From assembly GCA_023238725.1 (NCBI GenBank), contig CM041551.1, positions 1,640,104 through 1,704,103 on the forward strand: a stretch of 64,000 nt of DNA, given 5' to 3'. The notes beneath the pieces were generated by a model. The model made no database searches, had not been told where the DNA came from, and worked only from the letters and a program-made list of their open reading frames with translations. The stretch is from Scortum barcoo (lineage: Eukaryota > Chordata > Actinopteri > Centrarchiformes > Terapontidae). Positions 35,680 through 50,159 of this stretch are shown here, in pieces (the stretch's first letter is position 1; every line of letters begins with the position of its first letter). The translations under genes were made by a program, and so were the position numbers.

Positions 35680-38600
35680 TAGGGCGGATGACGATAAAAG
35701 AACCTGAACATGACCTTGAACGTGACGTGATCAGCTGGAGGAATAAAATCAGGAGGATGTAAAAAACAAAGTCCATTAGAGTTTTTGGCAGAGCACAGAC
35801 ACAGGCTGCAGACTGCACTGTAACCATACAAAAGCCAAGTTGTTTTTCTTTGGCCTGTCATCAAGTTAGTCATGAAATTATGTTTATATAGTTTAGAAAC
35901 AGCTGATATGATCTGCGGCTGGTTAAGTTTTTCATTTTAATCTGTCTGTCAGTGCAAGTTAAAAGGAGAAACTGTTAGCTCAATATTTTGCATAGCAGGC
36001 TGAGGTGGAAAAACACAGCAGTGGAGGGGAACAGGACTGGGTTTTTTTTATCAGCTTTATTTTAGCCAATACTGATCTATTAAAATATGCCTGATCTGCC
36101 CCAGTGTGGCTTGAGACATCTCTAATTAACCCCTCCTGATTTCTCTGGCTTGGAGGGTCCTAACGCCCACCAACCACAACTATAAAGGTCTGGAAAGTGG
36201 GGGAGTTAAACATTTGTACACAACATGTCCTAATATATAATTTGGAACACCAGCACTGCAACCTTCTCCTCTTATAATTCTGATCGTATTCAACCACATT
36301 TTGTTAGTTAATGCTGCTAAGATAATATGAACACATGTTCAACAACATGTTGTAAAAATATCAAATCATTTGGAGAAAAGTCAGTGTGTGACTGTGTGTG
36401 CGTAGTGAGTGTGTGGTCGAGTGAAGGGGACAGAATGATGTATGAGTGTGAGTGGACCACAGACTGGATGGGAGGAGCAAACAAGCAGTAGAAAGGTTAG
36501 CAGTGAAGTTATCAGGAACTGGTGAATGTGCAATGGTGGACACAGTTTGTACACAAATAAATGCTAAAGACACTCAAGATCCACAGAGGTTTCCTGCTTC
36601 TTCCTTGTTGTTGTGTGGAGTGAGCGGGGTTAGCTTGCGTGGACCAAACACAGTTGATGTGGTGCACATCAGGCTACTACATAGGAAAGTGTACTCATGA
36701 TTTTGATGATAGATTCAACGCAGAAGTATAAGTTAGGCAAAGTAAATGAAAACCACTAAGTAATTCAGTAACATCTTGTCACACTACACACACACACGCA
36801 TGTACATACAAATACACACAAAGGTGAGCTCCAGGGGTGCAGATTATTGAGCCTGTTGGATCCTGCTGAGGCTCCCTGGGTCTCCTGTGATAGTGGAACC
36901 TCCAGGGCAGAGCGTTTCGCTGCAGTCATTGTAAGCCAGAGGGACCTGGTGACAGCGTGCAGACAGGCTTTTGCAGGAGCTGTTCTACAGTAGCCAAAGT
37001 AAACTGAATGTGCCTCAGCAAGGCACAACATATGATGTAACCATTTCTGGCATCCTGGAGTTTCACAGGTTTTGACAACAAACACCGATCTTACATAAGA
37101 TATTTACAACAAAAGCCTAGGATAGGATCTGAGCACTCAGTCTGTATCGTAGCTCTGTCACAGTCTCAGACAATGGGAATCGTGGGAAGATTTTCAGTGT
37201 GGACACCAACTGGTGCCAACATTTTTGTCTTTTTTCATTTGTATGGTATTGTATGTTTTAGTTTTGGGTTTATAGTTATTTAGTGTTTCACTGCACTCCA
37301 GCTCTTTATTGAAAGGATAATTCCAATTTATCATGATTAGGTTTTATTTGCCTAGTTTTGATTATTGTACACACCAAAGTAATAGCTGAAATCTGGAAAT
37401 ATTAAGAGTGGGAGGGCTGACTGTGGTTCGGTGGCTGTTCTTTGGGGCATGAATACATGTCCCATACCATACTACTTCTTCACTTCTGTTCCCTACAGTA
37501 GAGGAATAAGGTACATTTGGTTGCCTCGCTGCCCAGCTGGACTTTGTGAAGAGCAATGAACTGGGGGATGACCGTCACCACAGATCATCTGTCTTAAAGG
37601 TGTGAACAGAGGTGTCTTCAGCCAGGTCATGCGTGATATCACATGCTATATGTGTTGTACCTCGTCCCTCTCCTCCAGGGAACAGTACAGTACTGTCATA
37701 ACATTTTGTTCGACTGCATCATTTTTTCAAGCTATTTGTTTATTGTATTAGCCCCTTCTGCTGAAACAACCTCTGACCTCAACAACCGGTAGCCATACCT
37801 GTTCCGCTTATTGAAAGCGAAGTGCTTACAGTATGTGTTTTGTATATGAACCAGATGCAAAGCAGCAGGGCCTACAGATCAGCCATTAGGCAGTGATGGG
37901 GGGTAGATGGAGCCACTGACCTTCATAAGCTTCACTCAACATTGCAATCACATCTCTTTTACATGGAAATGACCACTATTCATGTCTGAAAGCAAGTGTA
38001 ATAAGACATAAATCACCAATGCAACTTGAAGCACAACCCATATTTTAGCAAATGTGGGGACATTTGCAGCAGTGGCACCTCCATGTGTCCAACTGTAATG
38101 TAATCCAGATTGAGGCATGAGATTTATCCATTAACCCAATCAGCCCAAATGACGTGTTAAGCCGATTACCCTCAGGACAAGTGTGACCAGTCATTATATA
38201 CATACATCATTCCTTCACTGTCTTCAACTTCCTCTGAACCAAGATCAGCTGCTAGATATCAGGTTTTATATCTTATCCGATCTTTTTGGCTTTTGGTTTA
38301 TTTCAGGGCTTGTTTCCATGGTCTCTCAGATGAGATGCGGACCAGCAGATTAGACCATTATTTCCCAGCCTTCTTGGCTTATTACCTTTCATATTGTGTG
38401 ACCTCAGTACAGGGTGCATATATCTATTCTGTTTTTGTTTTTTTTTTTCAACAAATTATTACATTTCTCTCACAGATTATTTCATTTGAATGTTTTTGTG
38501 GCCTTTCCCAGCCTGAAAGCCCAAACCAAGGCCCAAACCAAGGACTGTTTTTTTTTACATTGTATACTGTACATTTAATCATTGTAGTTTAGACTTTACA

Positions 38601-41140
38601 TTGCAATTATGCAAATTATGTAACTGCATTACACATGAAGAACTATATATGACATATCTCCACCCAGTTGCCATTACCTACATTAGCTGTCTCTCTTTAC
38701 CTTTAATTGTCATGAGACATGTGTCTGACATCGGCATGTTGTCAGTTCAGTGGGTAGCCTCCCGTCACAGTTTGAATGAATGGAGAAAAATGAATGAAAA
38801 GATTAATTTCGTTATTGCTATAATAATAATTATAATTAAGCAATTGGTCTCTTCCCTATGTGCTACCATGGCTCATTTTTCTTTTTTTTCCAGTTCTGAT
38901 GATAACCTTCAAGAACTTCCTGTGATTGGTCTGAAAGTCCAAAGTGTTTAAGACACGTTTTCACTCTAGAAATGAACAGAACCATGATTCAGTTTGATTT
39001 GGACTGAGACCAATTCTTTTCTTCAGACCAAGGTTTGTCAAATTTCCCACCTGTTACTTTGGGTTGGACAGAACTGATAAGTCATAAAAGTCTGGACCAA
39101 AGATAAGTTGGGGGAGGATAGATGCATCTGGACAGATGCAACCATCTGGAGGAATAGTCTGGTTGTCTCTGTCAGTTGTCTTTTGAAAACTGGGACTGTA
39201 GTTGATTTTCCAAGCAACACAGAAGTATCCACCAAGTATACCACCAGACTTCAGAGCAGCTGTCATCAGACTGAGACCTCTCAGTTCATCTGCTGCTCTC
39301 CAGCATATTTAGGCTAGTTTTTTTGTTAGTGTGTATACATCCGGTCTTAAATTCTGAAAAAAATCATCTATGTTTTGTTATCTTTGTATAAAATGTATTT
39401 GCATTAAAACTGTTAACAAAACATTTTCACTTGAGGGTCAATTTAAGAGTTGTTCTGGAGCTTTTTAGCATAGCACATGATATTCCTCAGCAGATGGAGT
39501 TGAATAAATGACAAACCAAGCCCAACTCAAGTTTCAAACCCAAAGGTTGAACAGTATATTTTTGCTTTACCTGTTTTTCCCTTATCTAATATGTGTATAC
39601 CTTCCATTCCTGTACCCTACTCTTTTGTCAATACTATTGCGTGTTGCTTACCACAGAAAATAAAAAAAATCAAACATGCTTTTCAGTTGTTATAATATAT
39701 CTTATAGTTCTGTATAATTTACATGAGCAGGCTCAGTTAGCTATTTTCGTTTAAAAAAAATCAGTGATAGCTTGATATTTTACTAAAATATATCTTATGA
39801 CTAACTGCAGTTAAAATGTTATACCGTTCATTTTGTGTGATTTCTTTTTTTCCAACGTTATCTGTGAACACATGAAAGAACTGCTGTTTTGAAAGATGAA
39901 CCCGTATCAATAATAGCTGTGATGATCATCTGAGATCAGAGTCCGTAGATGTTTGTGATGATTTGTAAAACGCAGTATAGCACTAAGCCTAAACAGGCAG
40001 TCGATCCACATAGTTTGGACTGAAACTGTACAAGGGCAGGTGTGAACTACAGATGTAATGCAGCCCTGGATTACACCGCACAACACTTCCACCCCCTCCT
40101 CATCCTACTCCTTCACCCACACAGCCAGACCAGCCAGCAGAGGGCATGGCAGTGGTTTGCAAATCCCCCCAAATTAAGATTTTCCCTCCAACTGCTTCCA
40201 CACTTGAATTTCATGACTCATACGTTGAAATTAAACATTGTCATGCTCTACTGTCCACCTGGTCCTCTTAGTGAATTTTTTGGAGGAATTACATCCTCCT
40301 ATTGAACCTCCATGAAGGTGCACCCATGCAACTCACCCCTGGCTGGTGTGCCTGCATGTGCCACTGGACTTTTGCAGCTCATCCTGGTCTTCAGCATACC
40401 CAAGAAAATGAGGTATTAGGAAGGATTTGTGACAGGATTAAATGGTCAGCTAAATAAAAGTAACATAATTATCCATGAGCTGTTTCCAATAATCAGCTTT
40501 AAACCTGAAGTATCTTTACTTGCATATAATTCATAGCAGATAAGGTTGCTATAGTTGCACAGATATAATAGTGGAAGAAAGAAAGTTTAAAGTCACATCA
40601 TTATTGGATCACTTCCAACAGATAACATAACTGTAGTATTGATACATTCTATAATAAATATACAATATTACTAAGCAAAGGTCATCTTATCCATCATATA
40701 AGAGATGAATGTCACTAACTCTCTCATATATGATTTTTATTATCAGCTGGGCTTACTGATAATCCAATATTTAATCTAACTCTCACTGACTTACTGTCAC
40801 ACACTCAGAGAAATTGAAGTCTTGTGTTTGAGTTTCTGGGTTGACAGACCTGAAAGTGACATATTCCGTGTGTTTAAGCTTATGATCTACTTTGAGTGGG
40901 GTTTCATCTTGAGCAGTCTGCCTGTGTGTCAGCAGACTTTTACCTTTACAAATTCTTCATTATTTGATTACTTATAGTGATAAAAGGGAGACTTGGCTGC
41001 ACAGTGAAATAGCCAATATACCTCCATAATTCAATTTGATCACGCTAAACTCTTCTCCACTGAATCCTCTGAGAGACTTAGCTTCTCCTCTTCTAACCCA
41101 TCAGTCCAATATTTAACCATATCAGTGTGGGGATGGGTCT
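35680..41140. other. Intergenic sequence
   Basis: About 5.5 kb, AT-rich, with only short unrecognised reading frames (such as 38293-38592 plus, 39108-39317 plus). No classified repeat apart from a brief CA run near 36,785. Confidence 0.4.
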
Positions 41141-41142
41141 GA

Positions 41143-41271
<129 letters not shown>

Positions 41272-41274
41272 TTC

Positions 41275-42300
41275 ATAATCATTAGGCTTATTTCTGTGTG
41301 TTGTTGATGCAGGTGGATCCAAATGTCAATTGAGAAATCATCAGTGCAACTGCAGATTGGATGCTTGAATTCCTCAATGTACAAAGTGCCATACATTAAT
41401 GAGAGGAGAAGGGTAAAATTGAATCATGCCAAAAAGAATCCTCGTGGTATCAGACACAGAGAGTGGAGGGAGGCGGGGAAACAGTCATGCATAAACATTT
41501 CTCTCAGTGCTGGAAATCATCCTGAGCACCCTCAGTACAATTGGCTGCTCTTTAAATGTAATATATTCCAATAGAGAACACACTGTAAGGATGATGGCTC
41601 CACACACAGCTAAAGTGATATTTGTGTTGTGCTCTCCGCTTTGTTTTTCCATAAAGAAAATTAAGGGTATAAGGGCAATCTGTTAAGAGGCAAGTGAGCC
41701 TGCACAATATAATCTCTACCCAGGGGTGATTCTTTCTTTTCCTCTTCTGTCTGGTGCTGTTTGGGATGCTTCATCTGAATTTGAAGGAAGCAGATCTAAA
41801 TCTCAGCACAGAGATATGAAGCACCCCCGTGGCAAGGTGCCACCAGCAATGTTTGCGTTCCTCTAGCTGGTGCTATTAAGCACTCTTAGCAAAACAAATC
41901 TTTTCTTGTACTGCGAACACTCACACACTTCCATTTACGGCCTCCCAGGGCTAACACTCAACACCTGCAGCCCATTAAACCAGTCAGAGTGTGACTTCTG
42001 CACTAAACACTGCCTTGAAACTTTTTAGGGTTGACACTAAAAGCTGTGTCTATGATGAGTCCATGAGCATGTGTCTTTAGTATGTAGTGTATGACGCAAA
42101 TAGTATGATCTGTATGTCTATAACACAATGCATTTTTCCTTAAAATGTTTTTTTCTTTTTCACAGATATACTCTTTATTTAGGGACTATATTTTTATTAA
42201 GACAAGAGCTTTTTTTCTAAAAGACCTGAGTGCAGAAAATAAAACAAGTAGAGAGCATAAGCATTCATACAAAGACACCTGCATACAGTAAGCATCTAAC
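41275..42300. other. Intergenic sequence
   Basis: No gene or repeat recognised. The 41,780-41,960 part is non-repetitive with mixed composition and could be a conserved non-coding element. Confidence 0.35.
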
Positions 42301-42304
42301 TATA

Positions 42305-42670
42305 AATGCAAGGAATCGCTGTCTTTCTGTCCATCTGTCTATCTGTCATTTCATTATCTCAACAACTGCTCATCAAAGTGACTCCACACTTGGCAGGTGT
42401 TTTGCTGAGGAACCAAAGAAGGGTGAAGTTGAGTGACGAGGGTGAAGTTGCAGTTTTAGACAACACTGCCAGCAGCACTTCGGTCCAAACAGCATGTATT
42501 CAAAGCCCCCACAACCTGAACAGTCACTGCACTAGTCTACCTAAATGGCAGGAGTCTCTGTCTGTCTGTCCTTCCATTATCTCTACAACCATTCATGCAG
42601 GGAATCTCTGTCTGTTTCTATTTCAACATTTTGGGAATTTAAACTTGACAGGTTCAACCCTGGAGTCCAA
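42305..42670 (+). repeat. Diverged tandem or dispersed repeat with CTGTCTGTC motif
   Basis: Three related starts: GGAATCGCTGTCTTTCTGTC (about 42,310), GGAGTCTCTGTCTGTCTGTC (about 42,550) and GGAATCTCTGTCTGTTTC (about 42,600). Between them lie CACTTGGCAGGTGTTTTGCT and a GTGAAGTTGAGTGAC / GTGAAGTTGCAG duplication. It resembles a repeat common in percomorph fish. A related CTGTCTGTTGGTCTGTCTGT stretch is near 52,498. Confidence 0.5.
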
Positions 42671-42674
42671 ACTC

Positions 42675-44310
42675 ATAAGAACTGAGTGATGTAGTATGCT
42701 CAGCTTATAATTGGGATAACAACGTTCTTGCTGAGATTACTAGATGAAGCTTTAAAAATAATATGGACCTGGCAGATTGGCATGGGGTTTATGAAGAATA
42801 CAAATAAATTTTGCAATTGTTACAAAAAACATGAGGGAATCAGGTTGCATTGGTTCAATGTAACTAGGACCTTAGTAGGGGTTTTGTGAAGATAATGTGT
42901 TACCATTTGAAAATGATATACAGTATTTTGCTAATAATATTGTTTGAAACCTGCAGGAAAAGTACCAAGTCTGGTCCTCCACAATGTTTGGAGCTGATGC
43001 AGGACACAGTCTGACACAGTTGTAATGTTTAATAAATCTTCACAGGCAGCAGTGATGCATGGATTATTTACAATGCAGGGAGTGTTTACCCACAGAGACT
43101 TCTTAACCAGACTCCATTTCTCTCAGTGTCCTGTGACATTTCACTTATTGATAATTTATGTGGAAAAAACATTGTGCTCAGATTCGCAGTGCACAGAGTA
43201 ATCATAATTTATGAGCTTAAAAGGGCAGGCCATCAGGCCACTCTTACAGTACAGGATAACGAAAAACGCACAGCCCGAGACAAACACTGGAATTTCTTTA
43301 TCAGACAGTGGGCACATATTTAATGTTAGTGTTTTTTATATTTTTTATTGAGAGCAATACATGCTTTACTGAATTTACGGGGAATAAATAAAGGTTACAT
43401 TTTATTACATACATGTTATATTTATCTTTAGTTTCATCGACTGAAAGAGTGAACAGAGAAAAAAAGCATGATAATGATGTCAGTGAAATCAAAGGAGCAG
43501 AGGGCAAAGAGCAGACAACGGGGCAGTGTTCAAGCATTAAACCTATCTATGAAGGTTTACCATCTTATGTCTGATGAAGGACATGGTGTTGGTGAACCAC
43601 TCAGTGGTTTTGGGGACTACATAGTAAAATTTGGTGTCTACAGTTGGACATAATAGATAACAGCTTTAATTTCCAACTGTTTCTACGTAAACAGTGTCCA
43701 AATCTTGGGAACACCAAATAAAACAGTGTCAGGGCAAATATCAACGTTTACTTTAAATATTTCAGACAGAGTTGTAAAGAAGTTCATCCGCTAACTCTGT
43801 AGCCTCAGACATGATAAACACATACGGCTTACGTTACTTGAAGAGGCGTGGCATCTATCCCACATGTTTTCTACGTTTGGATATCTTTCAGAGAGCTGTG
43901 CCTTGGAGTAGTGAACTCTATGAAATACTTTAAACTGTATCAATCCTCATGGTGCATATATAATTAGTTATATAGTTTGTCCCACCCATCAGTCTTCTAT
44001 GAAATCAATAGCCTTGTTCACAAGCATTTCTAGTCTTAACAAGGGAACAATCATCCAAAGCAATAAGTTGGTAATTGATACTGACTGTTTGTTATAACAT
44101 GTCCCTCCATACCTGTTTAATAGGTAAGGAAGGATAACCATGGAAAATGGAAGAAGTGCAATGCCCATCTCTATACAAATCTTGGGAAACATTGTAATTT
44201 TTTTTCATGTCACTGATGGAAGGTGTAATTTGAAATAGGAGGGGGGAAACAAATGATTCCTGACATTGAAGATGAGTTTTATGATTCTGGAGAGTCCTGT
44301 TTAATCCCAA
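42675..44310. other. Intergenic sequence
   Basis: About 1.6 kb, AT-rich, nothing recognisable. Confidence 0.4.
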
Positions 44311-44314
44311 CATT

Positions 44315-44795
44315 TAAAAAACAAACATTTTAAAAGTTGTTCGCTTGTGTTCCTGCAGACAGGCCTTAGAAAGCATAAATTCAGGCTTTTTACATATGGC
44401 ATCACAATATAGTTATCACCTATATATCCATTTCTATAAAAAATGTGTGTGAACAATGACATCACTGTTGATGCCCTGATCAATCCAAACTTGATTCAGG
44501 AAACAAGGATTTTAAAAGTTGTGGTCCTGTGAATAGACCTGACAAAGCATGAATTCAAACTTTTTACAAATTGGCATCATGGTGTAGTTAGTTCAGTAAC
44601 CTTCTGAGCCATTCGTGGTAATAAAATCAATTATTTTGGGCTTATACCACTGTAGTAAACCAGATTAATTCGGCAAAGATTGTGACTTCCTTCTAATACA
44701 GTAGATATTTATTGATTTTGACAGACCAATTAAAATATTGCCACTCACCAGAGACAGGTGGAAAGGTTAATATTCACAATAAAAACAAATGAATG
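44315..44795 (+). repeat. Unclassified interspersed repeat, tandem copies 1a and 1b
   Basis: Two adjacent related stretches: 44,325-44,455 (ATTTTAAAAGTTGTTC to GGCATCACAATATAGTTATC) and 44,505-44,795 (ATTTTAAAAGTTGTGG to GGCATCATGGTGTAGTTAG, then TTTATTGATTTTGACAGACC, CACTCACCAGAGACAGGTGG and ACAAATGAATGA). The second matches 62,820-63,090 along most of its length. Confidence 0.7.
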
Positions 44796-44799
44796 ATCC

Positions 44800-45595
44800 C
44801 GCGGTCAAACTGCTGTTGTCTGCTCTGTTTGGTCATTTTTGGAAAGTTGTTCTCTGGAACAAGTCCTTGTCCCGCTGTGATCCACAATCCACATCTCTGC
44901 ACCTGTCCTCTAGTTTATTCACCCTCTCCAGTGTCCAATCTCTCCTGAACTAGGACAACATCATCAGAGCAGGTAGACAACAATAATTCCATCTCTGTCA
45001 CTGTGGTGATGATAACCATTGTGCTCTGAACTGTAACGATTTCTTTGCAAAATGTGTCCTTAATCACCTGTAGCTCTGTTTTGAGTCACATTTCCTAACA
45101 TTTTTGCTCCAAACTTTGCGGGCCTTGGTGCTGGTAGGTATATTTGCCATGTCCTGGTGTCTGACATGAGGACAAGGGAGCTCCTAGTAGTCTTTGGTTC
45201 TAACTGCATAGTCACACTGAGCTGCTGGTTTTGACATATTTTGGCATGAGGAGAGGGGGGTGCGTGATTTAAAAATATCAACTCTTAAATGGGAACAGAG
45301 TAATGGATTCAATTGTACTTACTGAAATATGACTCAGTAATGCAGGAGCCTCAGATTTTGTGACTCATTCTTCCGCCATCAAAACTGGAAGTCCAAATTA
45401 GTGTTTGTACAGCTTTCTGATTGTGATTCACTGTTGTAGATAAGACCTGTGAGGAATAATGATTTGCATCTACTTGGTTACACATACTTACTGTTACTGT
45501 TTTTGGTCTTGATAGAGTAGTTTCAATGCAGCACAATCTAAACTTTTCTCTGTATCACTTGGATACTTATTATTATCTTTTGCTTACACTGCAGG
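44800..45595. other. Intergenic sequence
   Basis: About 800 bp; no gene or clear repeat. Confidence 0.4.
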
Positions 45596-45599
45596 ACAC

Positions 45600-45765
45600 T
45601 CCTGGACAGAGACAGTTTAATCAGCATCATGATGTAGTTATTTCAGCATCCTTTTGATCCTTGTACTTGCAATTAAATCACAGCAAAATCAGTTTGTCTT
45701 GGGATCGTACTGCTGCAGTAAGTGAGTCTGCTAAGCTGACATCAACAGGCGACCATCACACAGCA
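45600..45765 (+). repeat. Unclassified interspersed repeat, copy 2 (partial)
   Basis: Contains AGCATCATGATGTAGTTATT, TTGGGATCGTACTGCTGCAG then TAAGT, and ACAGGCGACCATCACA, related to the same blocks in copy 3 at 62.8-63.1 kb (GGCATCATAATGTAGTTATT, TTGGGATTATACTGCTCTAG, GGCGACCATTCACA). The middle of the element is missing. Confidence 0.6.
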
Positions 45766-45769
45766 CGTC

Positions 45770-46685
45770 ACAGACCTAGGTCTGTTCCCAGGTCTATAGT
45801 AGCTCTCTGTTATCATGAAACCATGCCATATGTCGAATAATGAGGGAAGCTACAATGGAAGATTCAGATTTATACATTTTTTCCTCTGTTGCTTCTGTAA
45901 TGACTGACCACTTTAATTTACACGGACACAAGTGACACCCATAAATCCTCCTCAGGTACAGCTTGCACAGCTGTATGTAGTAGACATATAAGTTCAATGT
46001 ACATCACTGATGTCATATGATATATAACACTAAAATGTGCAATGTTTACTTTCAACCTCATGTTCAACCTCTGCTATTGCAATTTTAAATGTGATTGATA
46101 AATAAATTGACTTGAATTTTTATTGAATTGACTTCTTATTGCATGGTTACAGGAGCTAACAGTCACACATTTCACTATGCAGGTGTAAGCCAATTGAGGT
46201 TCAGGGTAGTTAAATATGTTTAGGGCCAGTATCTCGGTCCGTAGGGAGGGTCTGAGAGAGAATCTCACTCACACACAATAACAATAACAAATGGAGCCAC
46301 ATGGTGCTCTAAACTGAAAATATATTATAATTGTTTCTCAAAAAAAAAATAAAAGCTTTCTCTTTAAACTGGCACTGTAAGGTTAGTTATCAGTGTTTAC
46401 CGTATTTAGTGAGTCAGTTCAGTCGAGAGCTCTTAGGTTGTCAAAAAGCACTGCCACTAAGTCAGAACGATAAGGTGGACAGATTGATAAGAAATATACA
46501 GGAACTCTACCATAGTCTGTCTTTAATTAATCCTAATCCCTATAATGGCTGTTTTCTTTGCTGGCAGCTCAAAACAGCTGTAAACTCACGCTGCCATCCA
46601 AAGAGTGTGTAATCACTAAATCCCACTGCTCATTCACTATCCTTTCATATGTCTGGGTTAGCATGGTGTTTTTTGGTGTTAGCAT
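45770..46685. other. Intergenic sequence
   Basis: About 900 bp with no gene. A TTGAATTGAC-rich patch near 46,105-46,135 may be an isolated repeat tail. Confidence 0.35.
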
Positions 46686-46689
46686 GGTA

Positions 46690-47225
46690 TAACTGCAGGC
46701 TGCGGCTCAATATGGACTCCAGCATCCTCTGCAGCTTCTACAGGTCACCATAGAGAGGATCCTGACTGGCTGCATCACCACCTGGTACAGCAGCTGCACC
46801 GCCCTCAACCGTAAGGCTCTACAGAGCAGGCTCAGGGACAGCTTCATCCCACAGGTCATAAGACTTTTCAACTCCTCTTCATAGCACATCACCACTATCT
46901 TTGCACGCCCTGCACCTTTTCCTCTGCACCATTTTTGCATATCTACCATAAACAGTGTTACCTGCATTCTATTGTATGCCTCTGTTGAGTTTTATAATTT
47001 ATTTCAGTTGTATAATTTATATTTTAGGTCTATATTTTAATTTTATTACTCTAGTACTATTATTTAGTTTTAGTTTTTTATAACATTTTTTGCTTGAATG
47101 GGTTCTTGTAAATATTTTTGAACACTGTTTTTAGGGAGCCCGAGATTTAAGAATTTCACTGCCATTGATTGCTTGATGTAAATTGTTGTTCATATGACAA
47201 TAAGTTTTTAAATCTTGACTCTTGA
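46690..47225 (+). mobile_element. L2-like LINE, 3' fragment
   Basis: The coding remnant reads ERILTGCITTWYSSCTALNR then KALQSRLRDSFIPQVIRLFN and SSS before a stop (about 46,752-46,883). This is the C-terminal part of an L2/CR1-group polyprotein with an internal deletion joining LQSR to LRDSF. The AT-rich 3' UTR ends near a TTTAAATCTTGACTCTTGAA tail (about 47,205-47,225). Truncated at the 5' end. Confidence 0.75.
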
Positions 47226-47229
47226 ATCT

Positions 47230-50155
47230 ATAAATAATTAACTTATTGGGACATATGGACATGACATTTCAAAAGAATACATTTTCTTGTGAAGTTACTC
47301 ATGACAGATGAAGTCTTTTTTTCCCAGTAGATACTCAAGTAGTTATTTAAGTAAAATTATTTTTACTAGAGGGCAGTTTTGGCTTCAACACCCATAGACA
47401 GACAGAAAACCATGAAGACAAACTGAAGTGTAGACGAATGACATGAATGGTCTTGAAATCCCAACAGTGTTCACAAACAGTCAGCCTGTCCTTACAAATG
47501 TCCACCTTACTGTACTATGTTTTCATTGAAACTCTCAGGGACCCACCAGACAACGCTTTGAGCATCCATTCTTTTTTACATTTCAGTCTGCTGCTCTGTG
47601 GAGGGTAATAAATCATGTCTCCATCTCCTCTTAGAAGACTCCAGACACTTTAATCATCCCATATTCTTCTGTGTTTAGCCATAATAATTTGGCTCTATCA
47701 TGCAAGGACAGTCCTCCCTGTGATTTATGTGTGTGAGTGTGAGACAAAGCAGAGGAAGGCGAGCCGGAACACAGCCACACCGCTGCAGCTGTTTTGGCTT
47801 GTTTTTCACTCCCACCAATATTTCATCCTGGTGTCTATGTTATATCTGTTCATTTCCTCATTTTGTTTCCCCACAATGTCTCCTCCAAAGCAGGCATCCA
47901 TATGTTGCTCTTTATTAAGGCTGGGAGGAGAGCTGAAGAATACAGTAGCTGAATAAGTCAGTTTTCTGGTGTACTGCGCTGTTAAAGACAATGAAATTCA
48001 TCAGTCAGTGCTAAACTGCTATCTTTTGCTCTCAAGAATTAATGCAAATTCAACTAATCCAACAATTCAAATCAGAGGAATAATTACAAACATTTCTAAT
48101 TGCTATATTTTTCACAAGAGACAATTAAATTCAGCTTCTCTTTGAAGGTACATTAAAACATGTAGGTTTTTCCCTTCCTTTGACGTAGTCTTTTTCGTCA
48201 GAGCCTCCTCCAAAATTAAACACGAACCAACCCATTCATATCTCAGCAAATAAATAGGACCACCTCCAATATTATATCTTAAATCTACGATACCCCCAGA
48301 CAATGCTCACCCACCACTCACCATTTTCCTCTCAAACTTCCAGTGCCTAATATTGACATTGCACTTTATTGCTTTCATACAATTTTTTTAAACAGTTCAA
48401 ACTAATGTACTCTACACTGATATATTTATTGATTTATTTATTTTTATTATGAAAATGAAATCCAGAGACATCAGCAAGAGAAAACCAATAAGTGCTCAGT
48501 GAGTCATGAACCAAAATGGAAGTACATAACACAGGCAAGGATCAAAACTGTGAAAGTAATCCAAATAGATATATGTATCCAAAGAGGTTGAGCAAGAATC
48601 AACGATCTATCCGTCCATGGATCAAACAGGTGACTGAGGTGACCAGGACAGGAGAAAAAAGTCTGCGGGCATCTTGTGGACAGGTAGGGAACGGCAATGA
48701 AAGGGCCTGGGGAAGTGGGACTGTGACTGAAGGGAGGGACAGAGAGGCAGACTTTGTGACAGTTGTGCTAAACAGATGCTGCAATCTGCTGTAATGTTTT
48801 GAACAGCTGAACAGGTGATGTCTCACCTCTCGCTGACTGAGAGAAAAAGAGAACGAGAGAAAGGGAGGGGGAACAGGGATTGAAGAGCAATCACAGAAGA
48901 GAAATGTCATATTTGCATATCTCAAAAATACATCACAGGACAGCTATAAAGGGGCCCGCGAACATAGTTTTGCATATTGAGAGAAATTTCCACTGCTTTT
49001 CAGAGAAGGCTGTTCATGTGCAATTTCAAGAGGAAAGTAAAGGTTGCATTGAAAGGGAGAGAAAAATCACTCCCACTGGTGAAAACTAAAACCCAGAATT
49101 CAAGAGAAGGCATATTTTAATAAAACACACTACATGATCCATGCACACAATGCCTGAGGCCGATCTGCAGTTTGTATCACATCTCTGCCCCTTTTCCAGC
49201 CACATTCCCACTTCCCCAAACCCATGAATTGGCATTCCCTTCCTGTGTGCCAGATGCTTGACTTTGTCTCCTGTCCCAGTCACCTCAGACCCTCCCTAGC
49301 CACTCCCTCTTTCCCTGCAATAACTAATTTCCCTCCAGATCTTCCCTCCTCACCTGCTTGCCTGCCCCCTACTTCCCTTATCAGCTGTTTAAGACTGTTT
49401 GACCCTTCCCTGCCTCACTATTCTCTAGACCAGTGCCTATGTAAACCCCTGTTAGAGGAAGTGTGTTGATGAAGAAGTCAGTCAAGCTGCTCTGTCCAAT
49501 GCCAGTCACTGCTTGCTTATATCTCAATTAGACCTTTCTGAGGCAGGTGACAGGCCCTGAATTTTCTTCCATCACCAGCAGCCACACTTTCCGAACAATA
49601 GGACCATCTTGTTTTGATTTGATTAAAATAGATTAATTAATTACTGTGTGCCAAAGCTGTTGTTTGTGATTAATGAGGCAGCAACACCTTATCACCTGGC
49701 AGACAGAGGAGCCTGACTGGCTGTCCTTCCTGTTTCACCTGACTGTTTATTACCCAACTAAACTATGCCACTAACCGTGCATAGATGGTATTAACAGGTT
49801 CCAGATACTGATGATATCCTGACATGCTCTCATACCCTGTGACTGCTGGGAAAATAGTGATGGTATCTTGGTTTTTGCACCTTGAGGATTTTTATCTAAA
49901 GCTGGCAACCTTAGAAGGTTGATATGTGCAATAAAAAAAAAAGTTCCCACTTTGGCTACAGAAAATACATATACATACAAATACCGATACATTTTAAAAG
50001 GGAATGTTATTTTGAGATTAATATTCTACTAGTAGGGGCAACTTACAGCAGCAATGCATTTGGTAATATTAAAGCATATCTTGTAATTCTTAATTTGACA
50101 TCACTGCCATCCAACATGTTTTAAAACAAAAAAGTTTTGTTAAAGTTCTTAGTTT
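47230..50155. other. Intergenic sequence
   Basis: About 2.9 kb. Only short reading frames; nothing recognised. Confidence 0.4.
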
Positions 50156-50159
50156 TATT